A stretch of DNA of 64,000 nucleotides from Begonia masoniana (taxonomy: Eukaryota; Streptophyta; Magnoliopsida; Cucurbitales; Begoniaceae), in the NCBI GenBank assembly GCA_022432975.1, contig CM039511.1, forward strand, positions 20,858,557-20,922,556, given 5' to 3'. The first letter of the stretch is position 1, and the number at the start of each line of letters is the position of its first letter. Under the pieces are notes generated by a model, which was given only the letters and a program-made list of their open reading frames with translations, did not search any database and had not been told where the DNA came from. This document shows, piece after piece, positions 22,494 through 34,974 of the stretch. The position numbers were made by a program, and so were the translations under genes.

Positions 22494-23180
22494 AGTGTAC
22501 TTATTTTGGTCGTTTCCTTCTCTCTTTATATGTTATGATATGATTATTACTGAGGATGAAGTGGATAGAATAGCTAAGTTAAAGCTATACTTGGCTCGTG
22601 ATTTTGAGATGTCTTGGGTTCTCTCATTGTTTTATGGGAATTGAAGTACCTTACTCTCCTCGTGGTTATATTCTTTCCCAATCCAATTACACTGCTAACA
22701 TTCTTGAACAAGCTCGTTTATCTGATACTCGCACAGTTTATATGCCTCTTGAACTTAATGCTCGGTATTCTCCTTCAAATGGTATTCCAATATCATATCC
22801 TTCTCTATACCATATATTAGTTGGTTACTTAGTCTACCTAACTATTACTAGACTTGATATTGCTTATGCAGTTCATATTGTTAGTCAGTTTGTTGCTTCT
22901 CCTACTACAATTCATTGGGCAGTTGTGCTTCGTATTCTTCGGTAACTTAGGGCACCCAATTTCAAAGTCTACATTTCTTCTCCACTTCTGCTCTAGAGCT
23001 ACGTGCCTACTCAGATGTAGATTGGGGTGGTGATCCTTCTGATCGCAAGTCTACTACTAGTTTTTGTATATTTTTTGGTGATTCTCTTATTCCTTAGAAG
23101 AGAAAAAAACAAGATGTTCTTTCTTGCTCATTTACAGAAGCAAAATATCATGCAATTGCATTGCAAAATTTTATGACTAC
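22494..23180 (+). pseudogene. Copia RT-RNase H remnant
   Basis: The product reads as a copia RT C-terminus: DMIITEDEVDRIAKLK, GIEVPYSPRGYILSQSNY, TITRLDIAYAVHIVSQF, then RNase H pieces with YSDVDWGGDPSDRKSTTSF. The YVDD box is broken by a 1-nt loss at 'tatgttatgatatg' (about 22528-22541). Frameshifts follow near 22615 and 22944. This is older sequence that received the gypsy whose LTR starts at 22493. Confidence 0.85.
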
Positions 23181-24169
23181 ATAACACAGCACACCAAGCA
23201 ACCTATACTGTGCAAGGAAAAATTATCTTTTCATATGGTGAACCTATGCATATAGGTAGAATAAAATGAAGAAAATACATCGAACACCTAAAACCTATGA
23301 ACAAGAATGGAAGAGATTATCAATGCAAAGAAAAACTTATACAGCTAATTACTAAACTATACCTTAAACGTAGCCAACACAATGTTTCCTATTTTTTTTA
23401 CAAGTTCAAGACAAATTGGTTAATCACAAATAAAGGAAAAACATTAGTGCAGGTCACTGACTTTTTCAATTCTTGGAGGTATGCTAGAATTGGAACTTCC
23501 TCCTTGAATTATTAGAGTGGTTTGGGCTTTTCTAATGTAAAGATTTGATTTTTGGGCATAAATCATGTTAATTATGGGTAGAAATCATGCTTTTGGATAT
23601 TTCTAAGAGTCATGGACAGTTTGGAAGAAAACCTAATCAAAACAGAGAAAATTGGATGTGAAAACCAGTGATTGATGTCAAGGAAGATGATGCCAAGCCA
23701 CTGCTCAACACCATGATGATTTGAGACTCGACCAGAATTGGCGTTAGCAAATTAAACGCCAAGTCGCGCTCGAGGATGTTAATAGCGGCTAGGCCATGGT
23801 GGGCCATGACTCAGGATGTGTTAGCTTCAGCTCAGACTCTCTTGGGTCGCAGCTGAGGATGGTTGGGTCATAGTACATGTGTTTTTTGCCTTGATTTAGT
23901 TTTCGATTCAATCGTTCTAAGGTCATTTTTAGCCTAAAAATTTGAGATTCAAAGCATGGAATATCAATTCTGATATTTATAATGGTATGATGATTAGGTA
24001 TCGAAACTTTAAACAAAATTTTTGGACTTTTTGGACTTTTTGGATTCTTAGACTTCGAACTCTAGTTGGCCCATATCAAGGTAGGGGTTTAAATTCTATG
24101 TCTAATAGTTTTTCATAAATCTTATTCTAAAATGTATTCTCATATAAAATGACATATTCATTTTATGAC
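23181..24169. other. No gene; diverged repeat related to 46600-47260
   Basis: No coding signal. Stretches such as 'aatcatg...ttttggat', 'tgatgattaggtatcgaaac' and 'ttggcccatat' resemble, in the same order, 46760-47220 ('tatgactaggtaccaaaac', 'gtggcccataa'). Probably a diverged LTR fragment. Confidence 0.4.
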
Positions 24170-24467
24170 CCGAAAATGCAAGTGCGCAGTGAGCGTGGGG
24201 GCGCACGCACCGGATGCTGGGGCTGCGCCAATTTTGATGTTTTGGCATCTTTTTGCAACTCCAAGTCTCTCCATGCAATTCTATGCATCTCCATGCATAT
24301 CCATAAAACTCCATGCATCTACAGGGTTTTCTGTTCATGTTTTGATGACTCTTTCTCTTGATTTTTTATGACCAAATCATGTGATTTTTTGTAGTTTGGG
24401 TTTCCTCTGTCTTCTAATAGATCATGGTGTTTTGGCTTTGAGCTTGGTTGTACCTTTGTTTGCATCA
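24170..24467 (-). repeat. Truncated 3' LTR of CRM/Reina-like gypsy
   Basis: Direct repeat of 30230-30532. On the minus strand it starts TGATGCAAACAAAGGTAC at 24467. It is preceded by a purine-rich tract (24468-24482 read on minus) that fits a polypurine tract. The far end is lost. Confidence 0.75.
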
Positions 24468-24482
24468 TTCCTTCTCTCTTCG

Positions 24483-24573
24483 AAAAGATTTGTCCTCGAA
24501 TCTCCTACATCATATAAAGATAAGTCAATAACATTACCATATTTTTTAGGTAAGTTGATCTTATAGGCATCGT
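24483..24573 (-). pseudogene. End of gypsy integrase (3' of nested LTR)
   Basis: Encodes YKINLPKKYGNVIDLSL and a short GDSRTN tail on the minus strand. It continues the ERINDD reading that ends at 26720 once the 24574-26719 insertion is removed. Confidence 0.75.
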
Positions 24574-26719
24574 TGTCACGACCCGAAGGCGGGCCTAACA
24601 GAACGCCGTGCTCAACGACCCAATCCTCAGGGAGGACCTGATCATTCAGCCCAAGATTTAGTTCGCAGCGGAAGACTTAAACAATTAATCAAAAACCAAG
24701 ATCTGCACAGTGACTACAGGTATAATAGTGCGATAAAAGAAATAGAAGTTCAATAAGATTTACAAGTCAATATCCAAAACCAATAAACTACTACAAGACA
24801 AGTCTAACTAAAGTTAAGTCTTTACCAGAGATTCAACTAAACACTCAAATGCAGAAAGAAATAAGTATAGGTAACAGCTCCTAAGTCTCAGCTACTAACT
24901 GCTCTTATTCTTTATTGGAACGAGGAAGGGGTCGTTTGGGTGAGTGACTAACTCAATAGGAATGCTATATTAAATTCATGTGAAACTTCTTTTATCTTTT
25001 TTTTCAAAACATCATTTTGTTGAAAACTCATTTTCACCATTTAAAGAAAACAGGCTCCACGAGCCAATAATGAGCCATTAAGTAAAACTTTTATCGCGTA
25101 CATGGACAACTATACAAAAATAGGTCATTATCGTACATTTCATTTAAAAATCATCTCCGTGAAAAAGGATGGTCACTCACCCAACGACCCATTCCGGCAC
25201 ATAAACAAAGAAAGGCGGCGACCGAAGTGCAACAACACCTCAAGAGTCAGAAAAAAGAATCGAGTAACGTGTGATCCGAAGATCCAACTCCGTCACCCGG
25301 GTTTTCGGTGAACAATGGTCATCCGCGAAGCAACTCGAATAATCGATAATAAACAATAATAATATCCTGATCAGGTTTAAGGATTAGAAATCCAAGAAGC
25401 GCGTCATCACCGCCCTATTACCCATTTTGTGACGTGCATATAAGACAACTTTCACGTAGCAGAATGTGTACTAGGATGTCCTCCTGATACTTTGACACAG
25501 AGACCGTCCAAAGTATCACGAGGATCCATCCTCTATCATAATAATAATAAAATCATGAATCAATGATAAACATGTAAATCATACATATATATACATATAA
25601 AAGGCTAAAGTGCTGGCAACCAGGCCTCGTCAGGTTTTCATGGGTGATAGCTCACTAAAATAAGATTTTCTTAAAAATCATGCAATGCAATGCAAATAAT
25701 ATAAAACTCCTACCTTTACGTCGAGCGTTTCTTCTACCAACTTGAGGCGCAACCTCAGCAATTGGCTCGAAGTCCTCGAAGTCGTCTGAGTCGAATATAA
25801 AACCAAAGTTAAGATTATTCAACTTAACATTAAGGGGAGACACTAGGATTGCTCCTAAATCGGAACTAAGAACTCAATCCTTAACACTATAAATAGCCGC
25901 GAACTTTATGAAGGACTTCCTTCAAAAATAAACTGTGCGGTCGAGATTTTATGAGGGACCGGTCGACACTTATAAGTGGGTGTCAACACTTAGAACAATC
26001 GGGTTGGTCGCCATCAACACTTACTTTAAGCGATTAACACTTGAAGCTCTCGGGTTTAATCATCAAATGGCCTAGCGGTCGACACTTCATCAACAAATGT
26101 CGACCTTGCTCGGTCGACACTTCCACTACCCCAAACTTTCGAGTTTCAATCCATTTACGCTAGCGGTCGACACTTCCATTGAAGTGTTGACACTTACAGC
26201 TCTCTGTTCTCAGCGTAAGGCTTAAAGTGTCTATCGATCGTCCACAGTGGTCGACACTTTGGCGATTTCAAGCGATGAGAAGTCATGGAAATTGCTCCCA
26301 TTTGCCAGTTTTGGCCTCTAAACAACGATAACACCTACACACACTCTTAATAAACTAATATAGCCAGAAAGATTAGATGGAATCGAGCTCCATTGCTCGA
26401 ATCCATCCCCAATCTAAAACTCTAAGCTTCAATTACAAAAATAGAGTCGAAAATTTACCCTCGTTCAAAATCTTTTCACAAAAGGTGGTGTACGAAGTCT
26501 CACAAACCATCTCTTAGCCACCGAACATGACAAAATGTACAAAGCAGAATCGACCCTTTCTCCCTCTCTTTGGCGGCTCCAAGCAAAATGGGAATAGAGT
26601 TTTTTCTATTATCAAATTTCTACAAATTTGTACTTTAATCTCACAACTAAAATAATTTACAAATATCGCCCAAACTTAATATTACATTAAAAAAATTCAT
26701 AAAAATACTGGTTTTAACA
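24574..26719 (-). mobile_element. Solo LTR E (2146 bp)
   Basis: The plus strand reads TGTCACGACCCG at 24574 and GGTTTTAACA at 26719. The TSD is a perfect ATCGT on both sides (24569-24573, 26720-26724), inside a gypsy integrase. Minus orientation is inferred because CGGGTCGTGACA resembles the LTR 3' ends of the neighbours and a donor-like GTAAAGGTAGG reads on minus near 25718. It has no internal region. Confidence 0.85.
25930..26265. repeat. Word cluster: GGTCGACACTT
   Basis: GGTCGACACTT and variants (ggtgtcaacactt, gtcgaccttgctcggtcgac) occur about ten times. The words resemble those at 4680-5095 although the two LTRs are otherwise unlike. Confidence 0.85.
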
Positions 26720-27178
26720 ATCGTCATTTATGCGTTCAAGAACATAACACGATCTATCTCCTCATGGATTCGACTTGTTTTTCTATTTATTTGGAAACCT
26801 TTCTTTTCGAAGATGTAGCCAAACCCAAGCTCCGGGTTCAAAAACAAATCTTGTCGTTGCATGAAATTTCTTAATAAATTCATCTATTTTCCTTTCGTGC
26901 ACAAGAGAAAACTTATTAATAAACAAAATTAATAAATTCAACGGATTTAATGAATTAAAATCATCAATAATATCAATCAATAAATAATATCTAATAGAAT
27001 TTAAATCATTTAAAACGTTAAAATCTGATTTGAAGTTCTCAAAATGTGCATCAAATTTTTTGTCATAAACCAAGTTGTGTGCCAAGTAATTAATGACAAA
27101 TTTTTCAATAAAATATTTCAACATATTACTTATCATTATCGTATTAGGTGCAATAGATAAATCATATGGTCTTACCAA
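26720..27178 (-). pseudogene. Gypsy integrase C-terminal fragment
   Basis: The minus strand encodes FSLVHERKIDEFIKKFHATTR, then FEPGAWVWLHLRKERFPNK, the integrase C-terminal motif of chromovirus-type gypsy elements (usually GDxVWLHLRKERFP). A TAG follows where Arg/Lys is expected. The N-terminal half and the catalytic core are absent. Confidence 0.85.
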
Positions 27179-27424
27179 CTACTCAAACATATTTGATGTT
27201 TCTGGTTGACTTGGAACTAATGTACTTGGTATGACATCTTGCTTCTCAACCTCTTTTAACAAGGAAATTTTCATTCGAAACTGCTCGAGAATTTTATGTT
27301 TATTTTTTTGCAAAAGAAAAGAAATAACATTTTGAAAAAAACTTGGTAAGTCATTAGATGATAAATAAACATCTTTATATAGAAGCAAAATCATTTCACG
27401 TTTATCTTCACTTTTGTTCATCAA
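27179..27424 (-). pseudogene. Gypsy protease-RT linker fragment
   Basis: Encodes MILLLYKDVYLSSNDLPSFF and VISFLLQ, the conserved segment before RT in this gypsy group. It runs directly into sequence leading to the integrase C-terminus, so RT, RNase H and most of integrase are deleted. Confidence 0.7.
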
Positions 27425-27619
27425 AACAATTTATTTATCACTCGTCTTTTGTTCCCCTTGGTTTTTCTCACATTTTCCTCGATTTTTCTCTCTTTCTCCC
27501 TATGTTTCTCATCACTTCTTGTACTCTTTTCAACTATTTTTCTTTCTTTACTTTCTTTCTCTCTCTCGGTCTTTTGTTCAACTTCATTTTTTTCACCTTT
27601 TTTTTTCACCCTCTCGACC

Positions 27620-27949
27620 TTAATGATTTGAAATTCCTTTTGCGAGATGTCTTTCAGTCTTCAAATTTAATTTTTGAACCAACAATGTACTTGTCACATT
27701 AATGCAACTTCCACTATCGATGATCAAACTACACACCTTGTTGTTGACATGGCATCTAGTATAAAATATATTCTCTATTTGTACTTTGTCGTGATCATCC
27801 TTAACTTGTACATCTAGTGCTCTCTTCGTGACTAACAATTCACCTTTAACTGGTTCTTCCACATCCACATCACTACAATCCTTTAGTGGTGGCATCTCGT
27901 TATCACTTGAATTCCTGCTTTCCACATCTCCATTGTCCATCAAAACCAT
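27620..27949 (-). pseudogene. Gypsy protease
   Basis: Encodes LLVTKRALDVQVKDD, then ENIFYTRCHVNNKVC and active site LIIDSGSCINVTS (D-S-G kept), followed by LLVQKLNL. It lies after Gag, as expected. The downstream frame is open to 27620 but pol is missing. Confidence 0.88.
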
Positions 27950-28909
27950 TGCTCGTTTGTTCGGACAATTCGAAGCGATATGTCCAAATCATTGGCACCA
28001 AAATTACTTGATTTCTCTAGTGTGGGTTGGTGTAAGAATTTTGGCCTTACCTTTTTTGTGGAGCAACTTCAGTGGTTGCAGACTTACCCTTGGGATCTTC
28101 CCTTGGATTCGACTTTTCATCTTTCCAACTTGATTTCCAAGAATTATTTGAAGTCGTTCCTACCTTTGTGCTTCTTTTCACTTTTAGTTGTCGCTCTATT
28201 TTTATTGCCTTATGTAGCAACTTTTTCATATCGATGTAGTGTTGCAAATCTACTATATCCGCAACTTCTCGATTTAATTCTCTAAAAAAATCTCGCCATT
28301 ATGGCTTTCCCATCCTCAACGATGTTAGCCCTTATCATAGTGACTTTCATCTCCTTGTAATATTCTTCTACACTCTTAAATCTTTGAATTAAACTTTGGA
28401 TCTTACAGCACAAATCCCTATAATAGTGTGTCGGAACGTACCTTTTTTCTCATAAGTGCCTTCACACTTTCCCATGTGCAAATTGGTGGCTCTCTAATAT
28501 GTCTTTGATTCTTGACCAATTAGTCCCACCAAATACTTGTTTAGTCAATGAACTTCATTGTAACCAACTTAATCTTTTTCTCTTCAATATAGTTTTGACA
28601 TTCGAACAACGAATCCACTTTTCGTTCACATTCCAAGAAAGTCTCGGGATCACTTTTCCCTTGGAAGAAAGAAATATTTATCTTAATGTGGCGTAGGTCA
28701 TCGTTCTCTCGATCTAACTTATCATACTTTTCTCTTCGATATGGTCTATCCTTGTTCTCAAACTCGTTTTCGTCGTTAACTCTCCTTACATGAGAGCACT
28801 TAGGTGATGGTATTTCCAACCATTTCATCCTTCTTCTAAGAGCCATATATTGATCTTGTATGGCCTTCATGAACACTTTTAATTCCATTTCACTCTCCTC
28901 CCCACTCAT
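27950..28909 (-). pseudogene. Gypsy Gag (CRM/Reina-like)
   Basis: It starts MSGEESEMELKVF at 28909, with INISFFQGKSDPETFLECE and KIKLVTMKF of the Gag domain. Fragments follow in shifted frames (28500-28260). Then come MKKLLHKAIKIERQLK and a CCHC knuckle near 27960-28000 in which one residue is a TGA. Several frameshifts. It lies about 840 bp after the primer-binding site. Confidence 0.85.
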
Positions 28910-29748
28910 GATTTTCGAAACAATAAATCAAAATAAGTAAACAATAAATGGAAAATATCAATATAAGCAAATGTTAAACAATAAATAATAAGCGAATAAA
29001 TGAACCATTCATGTCCCTCACGTGTTTACACTCGTTCAATAATCACTACACTCGTGTTTCTCTCGAAATTTGGCTTTTATAAAATAAGCTCACCCTCTTT
29101 CCTCTTACCACTCAATCTCCTCTTTTGGTTCTTAACGTAAGAACTCAATCAAGAGACAATTCAACAAATGCAACTAGAAAATTTCAAAATTTTCAAACTT
29201 TAAATCCGTTCAAGAATGACTAGAATCAAGTCACTAAGGCGTTCACCATAATCAATCTTAGGATATAATGTTTTGAAGAATTTGATGCTCAATGAGTATA
29301 TAAAGAAATTACCAGAGGTGATATCTTAAAACAACTAAGGTATTCACGAGAATAGAAATTTCCCAGTAATATAAAAAAATTTACATAATTAGGTTAATAA
29401 CTGGATATTTGGCATAATATGATTTCTAAAGGGTATGAGAAATCAATACATGCGAAAATCAACCCAATAAGGCTCATGATACTCAAGATTTAACGAATCA
29501 AAATTTTTCCAAGGAATTTTGAAACTTGCAAAAATAGAAAACCGATTGCATATTCGGATTCTAGAGATCGAGATACACGACAGTATCTACTTTGCGAAAG
29601 TTTCCAACCACCTTTTTTTTTAGATTGAAAGAAATCTCGAAAACTTGAGAATTTCTAAAAGAATAACATTTTTTTTTTAATTTGAATAAGACAATGAAAA
29701 ATAGATGGAAAACAGTAAAGATAGCACCTTGAATCGTAGGAGTATTCG
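28910..29748 (-). other. Untranslated leader of the gypsy element
   Basis: AT-rich, no open frame of note, between the primer-binding site and the Gag start. No recognisable motif. Confidence 0.5.
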
Positions 29749-29760
29749 CTTTGATACCAA
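29749..29760 (-). other. Primer-binding site
   Basis: On the minus strand TTGGTATCAAAG(CG) lies 4 nt after the LTR end, a tRNA-Met-type site with one mismatch to the usual TGGTATCAGAGC. Confidence 0.75.
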
Positions 29761-29764
29761 ATGA

Positions 29765-30532
29765 TGTGAACCTAGGATTTTAAAGAATTTGAGACCCGAC
29801 AACAACGCAAAATAATCACATAAACGTCTTTATCATTCAAGAGGATAGAAGATTGACCCGAACCAAACTTAATAGTTGAATTGATAGTTTGATTTTTTTC
29901 AAGCAAACACTTGAAACAGATCAAGTTCCTTAATAAGAACTTAATAAGAGAGTTCAAAAATCTCAGCAAAAAACATAAGCTCAATTTTCATAAAATTTCA
30001 AAGTGTCTCCAAAGAGTTACAACTCTAATGTTTAAATAGAATACAAACAAACCCTAAAAATAATAGTAAATAGTCTAAAATATCTCTAAAAATATTATAA
30101 AAAGCAATCTAAAGTTAAGGGAGTTTAACTAATACATAAAAATAGGAAGAAAATCATGGAAAAATGAAAAAAGGAAAGTTTGGTAGCGGAGGATCGTACT
30201 TGGATACGATAGGGCGCTCAGGCGCTGGGCATGGGGCATGAATGCGGGCGCACGCAGCCTGCTGAGTGTGTGCCAAAGGCGCTCTCTGGGCATGCACCAG
30301 ATGTTAGGGTTGTGCCAATTTTGATGTTTTGGCATATTTTTGCAATTTCAACCCTCTCCATGCAATTCCATGCATCTCCATGCATATCTATAGTTTTTTA
30401 TTCATATTGTGATTGCTCTTTCTCTTGGCTTTTCATGACTAAATCATGTAGTTTTTTGTATTTCGGGTTTCCTCTGTTTTCTAATCGATCATTGTCCTTA
30501 TCTTGAGCTTGGTTGTACCTTTGTTTACATCA
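29765..30532 (-). repeat. 5' LTR of CRM/Reina-like gypsy
   Basis: 768 bp on the minus strand, TGATGTAAACAAAGG ... CCTAGGTTCACA. The part 30230-30532 is repeated at 24170-24467 with about 85-90% apparent identity, so the pair is old. Confidence 0.85.
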
Positions 30533-31067
30533 CTCATCCTCAAATTACTTCTAAAATTCTTCTCGAATCTCTAACCTATCATTATACTTTCATTAGTATA
30601 ATATTTTAAAATACTAAACTTTTAATGATGGACCTCTTAATTGGGATAAACCCATCTCGCGATCATTCTGAAAAATATTCAGAATTTTTCCATCCCTACA
30701 TCATGTTTTCCAGCCATATGCAACCGACCCTAAATCCAGCACCATTATAATTTAATATTCAGAATTTTTCTGAATTAAACTCATTAACGAAATTCATTAA
30801 AATCTCAAAATTTTGAATATAACTATAATTTTCTTTTTAAAATCCAATTAACTGAGCTCCCTAAATAATGGAACACTATGATAACTCACCTTATAAAGAT
30901 AATGACAACTCAAATTCTGTTGATTATTAGGGTCCAACCTATACTAGTAGGGGTGCACAATCACACATCGCTTGGAATAGTACAAAGTGAAGAGTAAAGG
31001 ATTTATTAGTAGAAATATCCTCATTACGGAGTATAATGTGTTTTGGGATTAATTTCAAGAACAAAAC
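30533..31067. other. No gene recognised
   Basis: AT-rich sequence with no open frame or repeat I can name; it flanks the decayed gypsy on the left and an LTR end on the right. Confidence 0.5.
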
Positions 31068-31542
31068 TGTAACGACCCCGGCCAGGAGCCGTCACGTGTT
31101 CATATTCTTTCATTAATCGTCTGCTTGACTTTTACTAATATTACATTCACTTACTATCTCTCAACAGACTTTCACATTTTACATATACTTTTTTTTTTAA
31201 ACTGGTATAGAGACCAGAACCAATTAAGGAAACGGGTTTTCTCGTGCCCTTCTTTTTTCCTTCTTTCTCGTATTTCTTTATCGGTATTTTTCTGATGTTA
31301 GTTACAAGTGGCGATTAGGACGTCTAAAGTCATAAAACTGACAGAGACTTCATGTTGCAGTGGTTTTCGAAAATCAGGGTTTGATTATTCGAAAGATATC
31401 GATCGATTTCAGGAGTGTAATTCGGTGAGTGAAATTGCAGCTTTTGGGAGAGAAGAAAAGGTTTTTGTTTTGTTTTTATTTGTTCTCTGCCGTGTGAAGA
31501 ACAGGGAAAGTGTGTGAAGAACAGAAAGTAGACCAGGAGAAA

Positions 31543-31575
<33 letters not shown>

Positions 31576-32077
31576 AGAAAAGCAAAGTTTTTGCTTTTCT
31601 GTATTTGTCTTCTTCCACAGAGAAGAAGAGTGCCGAGCCACAGCCCGACGCGAAGAAGAAACAGAGGGGAAGAGGGAGGAGTGCCAGAGCCGCGCCGACG
31701 AACAGAGGCCCGTAGACGCCGCTGCCGACGCGCCAAGAGAGATCGCCGCCGCCGTTTTGAGGAAGGAAACGAAGCAGACCGATTCTATGCGCTCGCCACC
31801 GCACCCGCCGTCGCACGCGCGAGAGGAGGAGGGAAGTCGATCGCCTGGAAACCGACCACCCGTGCACATCGTGTTCGGACCAGATAGAAAGAGGTAATTT
31901 TTTTTTTCGGTTGATAGAGAGAAGGAAGAATTTTCTCTTTGTGTTTGCTGGGAACTGACGGTGAAGAAACACAAGAGAAAGGAGCTGTTTTTCTTCATGA
32001 AATTTGGAGTTTGAAGGTGGAACTTTCTCAACAGAGATGAAAAGGATTTTGCGTTTTTATGAATTTGTTGGCGGCGT
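31068..32077 (-). mobile_element. Partial LTR, cut by assembly gap
   Basis: TGTAACGACCCCGG at 31068 is the terminal motif also seen at 33378 (where it is an LTR 3' end read on minus). The interior has a poly-A of about 26 nt (31547-31573) and a GC-rich Arg/Ala-coding-like stretch (31620-31880) that looks like a leader, not a gene. The other end is lost in the N run. Orientation is uncertain. Confidence 0.5.
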
Positions 32078-32177
32078 NNNNNNNNNNNNNNNNNNNNNNN
32101 NNNNNNNNNNNNNNNNNNNNNNNNNNNNNNNNNNNNNNNNNNNNNNNNNNNNNNNNNNNNNNNNNNNNNNNNNNNNN
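32078..32177. other. Assembly gap (100 N)
   Basis: Exactly 100 N, the conventional filler for a scaffold gap of unknown size. Sequence on either side need not be adjacent in the genome at this distance. Confidence 0.99.
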
Positions 32178-32678
32178 TATTTAGGAAACGTGATGACTGC
32201 GACACAGAGCCGACAGAAAGCATATGCAGACTAAAGAAGGAGGGATCTTGAGTTTGCTGTCGGAGATGAGGTCTTCTTAAAGGTTCCCCCATTTAAGGGA
32301 GTTTTAAGATTTGGCAAGAAGGGAAAGCTTAATCCACGATTCATTGGACCATTCTCTGTCTTGGCAATGATCGGTAATACAGCTTATAAATTGCAATTGC
32401 CTCCATCACTGGAAAATGTTCACAATGTTTTTCACGTGTCTATGCTAAGAAAATGCATACGTGATCCGACGCAGGTTGTTAAGCCAACAGAGATTGATAT
32501 TGAGGCGGCATTGGTGTATAAGGAGAAGCTAGTGCAAATATTAGAATCTGCAGTTAAGACTCTGCGGAATAGAGAAATTCCACTGTTGAAGGTCTTATGG
32601 ATGAATCATGGCATTGAAGAAGCCACGTGGGAACGACAGCAGGACATGTTGGCCAGATATCCTGAGCTCTTTGCTTGA
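32178..32678 (+). pseudogene. Gypsy integrase C-terminus with chromodomain-like tail
   Basis: From the gap edge the frame gives TATQSRQKAYAD, a stop, then FAVGDEVFLKVPPFKGVLRF, LNPRFIGPFSVL, YKLQLPPSLENVHNVFHVSM and LRKCIRDPTQV. The end carries a chromodomain-like segment (VQILESAVKTLRN, LLKVLWMNHGIEEATWE) finishing at TGA 32676-32678. This is the Tekay/Del chromovirus signature. The tail is intact; the upstream part lies in the gap. Confidence 0.9.
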
Positions 32679-32702
32679 TCAATTTTCGAGGACGAAAATT
32701 TT

Positions 32703-32719
32703 GTTTAAGAAGGGGTGGA
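32703..32719 (+). other. Polypurine tract
   Basis: 'taagaaggggtgga' immediately precedes the TG of the 3' LTR, the normal primer for plus-strand DNA synthesis. Confidence 0.8.
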
Positions 32720-33377
32720 TGTAACACCCGACAACGTTCGGCCAGGTATTTTCTTAACAGCTTTAACTGTCACCTCCACCATTAACCTTTACAATTTTGA
32801 ATTTAAATGCCAAAGCTTAATTGATTTTATTTGTGTGATGGCAGAATTGTAAATAAGATGGATTTCAATCGATATAAATAGAAACTAGAAATCCTTAAAC
32901 CTCACTAAAACCCCACTGTAGTAGACACTTTCCTTCTGCGATTTCTCATCCTACAGAACTCTCCTTCTCTTTGCCAACGACTCCTTCGTCGGCGACCATT
33001 CTTCAGTTTCCACCCCGACAATCCACGCTCTAGGTAAGGCTTAGACAATGTAATTGCTGGTTAGTTATTTAGAGCTCTGTTTTCAGCTAGAACTTGAAGT
33101 TTCAGATTCTTCAAAGGCAGAGTTATTGTAGTAACATTTATAATCTGCGTTTAGTAATGGCATTTCCGATTCGATTCTGGACATTAAGATAACCAACAGT
33201 GTTTAGTTGCTAGGTTGAATCTGGGCATTTTAGGTTCTGGAAACTTGATCTACGCACATAAGGTGCTTGACTAAAGAACTTAGAAATACATGTACGTTAG
33301 ATTCTAGGATGATTTTTGATTAGAACTTTTAGGATTTTGTTTTAACTCTGTAATATGAAATGTTTTAGGTGAATAAA
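32720..33377 (+). repeat. 3' LTR of Tekay-like element, first part
   Basis: Starts TGTAACACCCGAC at 32720. TATAAATA lies at 32873-32880, then a CT-rich leader ending GCTCTAG|GTAAGG near 33033. Interrupted at 33378 by a solo LTR and resumes at 36088. Confidence 0.88.
32873..32880 (+). promoter_or_regulatory. TATA box of Tekay-like LTR
   Basis: TATAAATA, about 60-150 bp before a CT-rich leader and a 5' splice-like site. Confidence 0.65.
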
Positions 33378-33639
33378 TGTAACGACCCTTAAACTATTCC
33401 TCAAAATTCCCGATAAATTTTAAAAATTTCTTTTTATACTAGGTAAATCTCATAACATTGAGCAGAAATTAAGTCATTGAAATCTTTTGGGAAATCATTG
33501 AAAAATAATTTTATTAAAACATTCTAAAACCTCAATTTAATTTAAGACAAATAATTAAACATCAATTTAAACCCTCGGCCATTTGAGATAAAATAGCTTC
33601 GAAGCAGGGGAGGGCAGAAGGGGCAATTCAGCCTGAAAA

Positions 33640-33830
33640 AGCACAGGCGACCGAACACATGAAGACGTGCGTTCGGGCGCCCCTCGCACAGCCGCCCGAA
33701 CGCTCATCTTCGAGTGTTCGGTCGGTTCACGTTCTGTTTCCAGAACGTGAAATCTGACCTTCAAGCCGACCGTACGCCACTCTACCCGCGTACGGTCGCC
33801 AAACTCTCTGGAAAACCAGAGAGTTCTGCA
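33640..33830. repeat. Word cluster: GTTCGGGCG / CGCCCGAAC
   Basis: Words CGACCGAACAC, GTTCGGGCGCCC, CGCCCGAACGC, CCAGAACGTG and CTCTCTGG recur with many inverted pairs, 260-450 bp before the LTR 3' end. Same position as the clusters of copies A-C but different words. Confidence 0.85.
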
Positions 33831-34929
33831 TTCCAACTCCTTTCCCTCTGCGAACAGTCGCCTCTCACCTTTTCTTTTCCTTCTTCCTTCATTTCCTCAC
33901 GCCCTGCACTTCACACTCACAACTCTCATCACACAACACACACTCCTCCCCTTTCTTCTTCCTTCATTACACTCCATCACATTCCACAAACACATTTCTA
34001 CACAATAACTCTATCTCTCACATACATTACTCACGCTATCGATCACTCGTCCATCGACTCAAAACACAAATAAACATAACCCATTTCGTAAAAACGAACC
34101 ACGTGGTTCCGTTTAAAAGTTTAACATATCCTCCTATTTAAAAATAGTTAAAGCATTACAAAAATTCTTTTAATTTCCAAAAAACGATATATAATCCATC
34201 CAAACCCAAAACATCCTAAAATATAACTATACATATTTCCCATATTCTATCCATCGATTCCTAAAACATTTACCTATGTCCCCATGGATCAAAATCACGC
34301 CCCAACTGCCAGCGCACTCCCACGGGCCTCCTCCTTCAACATGCTCATACTTCAGGCGGATGGACGTCTTCCTCACCTGTCTCAATATCACCTACACCAT
34401 AAAATTTAACACGTGAGCTAGAGGCTCAGTAAATCTAAGTGAATGCAAATGTATGCTATGCTATGCTATGCTCTTTCAAACCATGCTTTCTTTTCATTTC
34501 TTTTTTCATTTCTTTCTTTGGGTTTCTATGGGTCACCCGGGGCTTCACTCTCGTTAGATAGGAGCGGCACATCCTGCGATTGGATAGCCCCTCGGATCTA
34601 ACCGGGGGGAAAGCATGCTTCCTTCGACAGCCATGCCTGAACCACCGCACCCGGCGTGTCTATCTTTGCATGCATTTACTTTCTTTGTTTACCTTTTTCC
34701 ATGTAAAAGTGCTTTGAAATTCATTTTGCATGCGTGCTTAGAAAAACAATGCATGGACATGCTCGATACAATAACAAAACAATGAAAATAAAGCATTTAC
34801 AATCAACAAACACTAAACATTCTATAACTTAAAGTAACCTAACTACCCAAGCTGTCTACTCGAACACAATTCATCTCCAATTCCTCAATCGACACTATTC
34901 GGACGGTCAAACAAGTCACAGAGACTTAC

Positions 34930-34974
34930 CTCGTGTCGTTGCACACCGAGCTCCGTCCACGAGCGTTTGTTCAC
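34930..34974 (-). other. Conserved small LTR exon (copy D)
   Basis: 45 nt between ATGTATAG and GTAAGTCTCTGTGA on the minus strand, with AACGCTCGTGGACGGAGC. Confidence 0.55.

Noticed and set aside
31547..31573. Poly-A as a LINE or SINE tail
   Set aside because: No target duplication, no upstream ORF2 or pol III boxes; it lies inside an LTR-like segment.
31330..32292. Minus-strand frame of 320 codons
   Set aside because: It runs through the 100-N gap and a poly-A/poly-T tract, with low-complexity composition; it is an LTR leader region.
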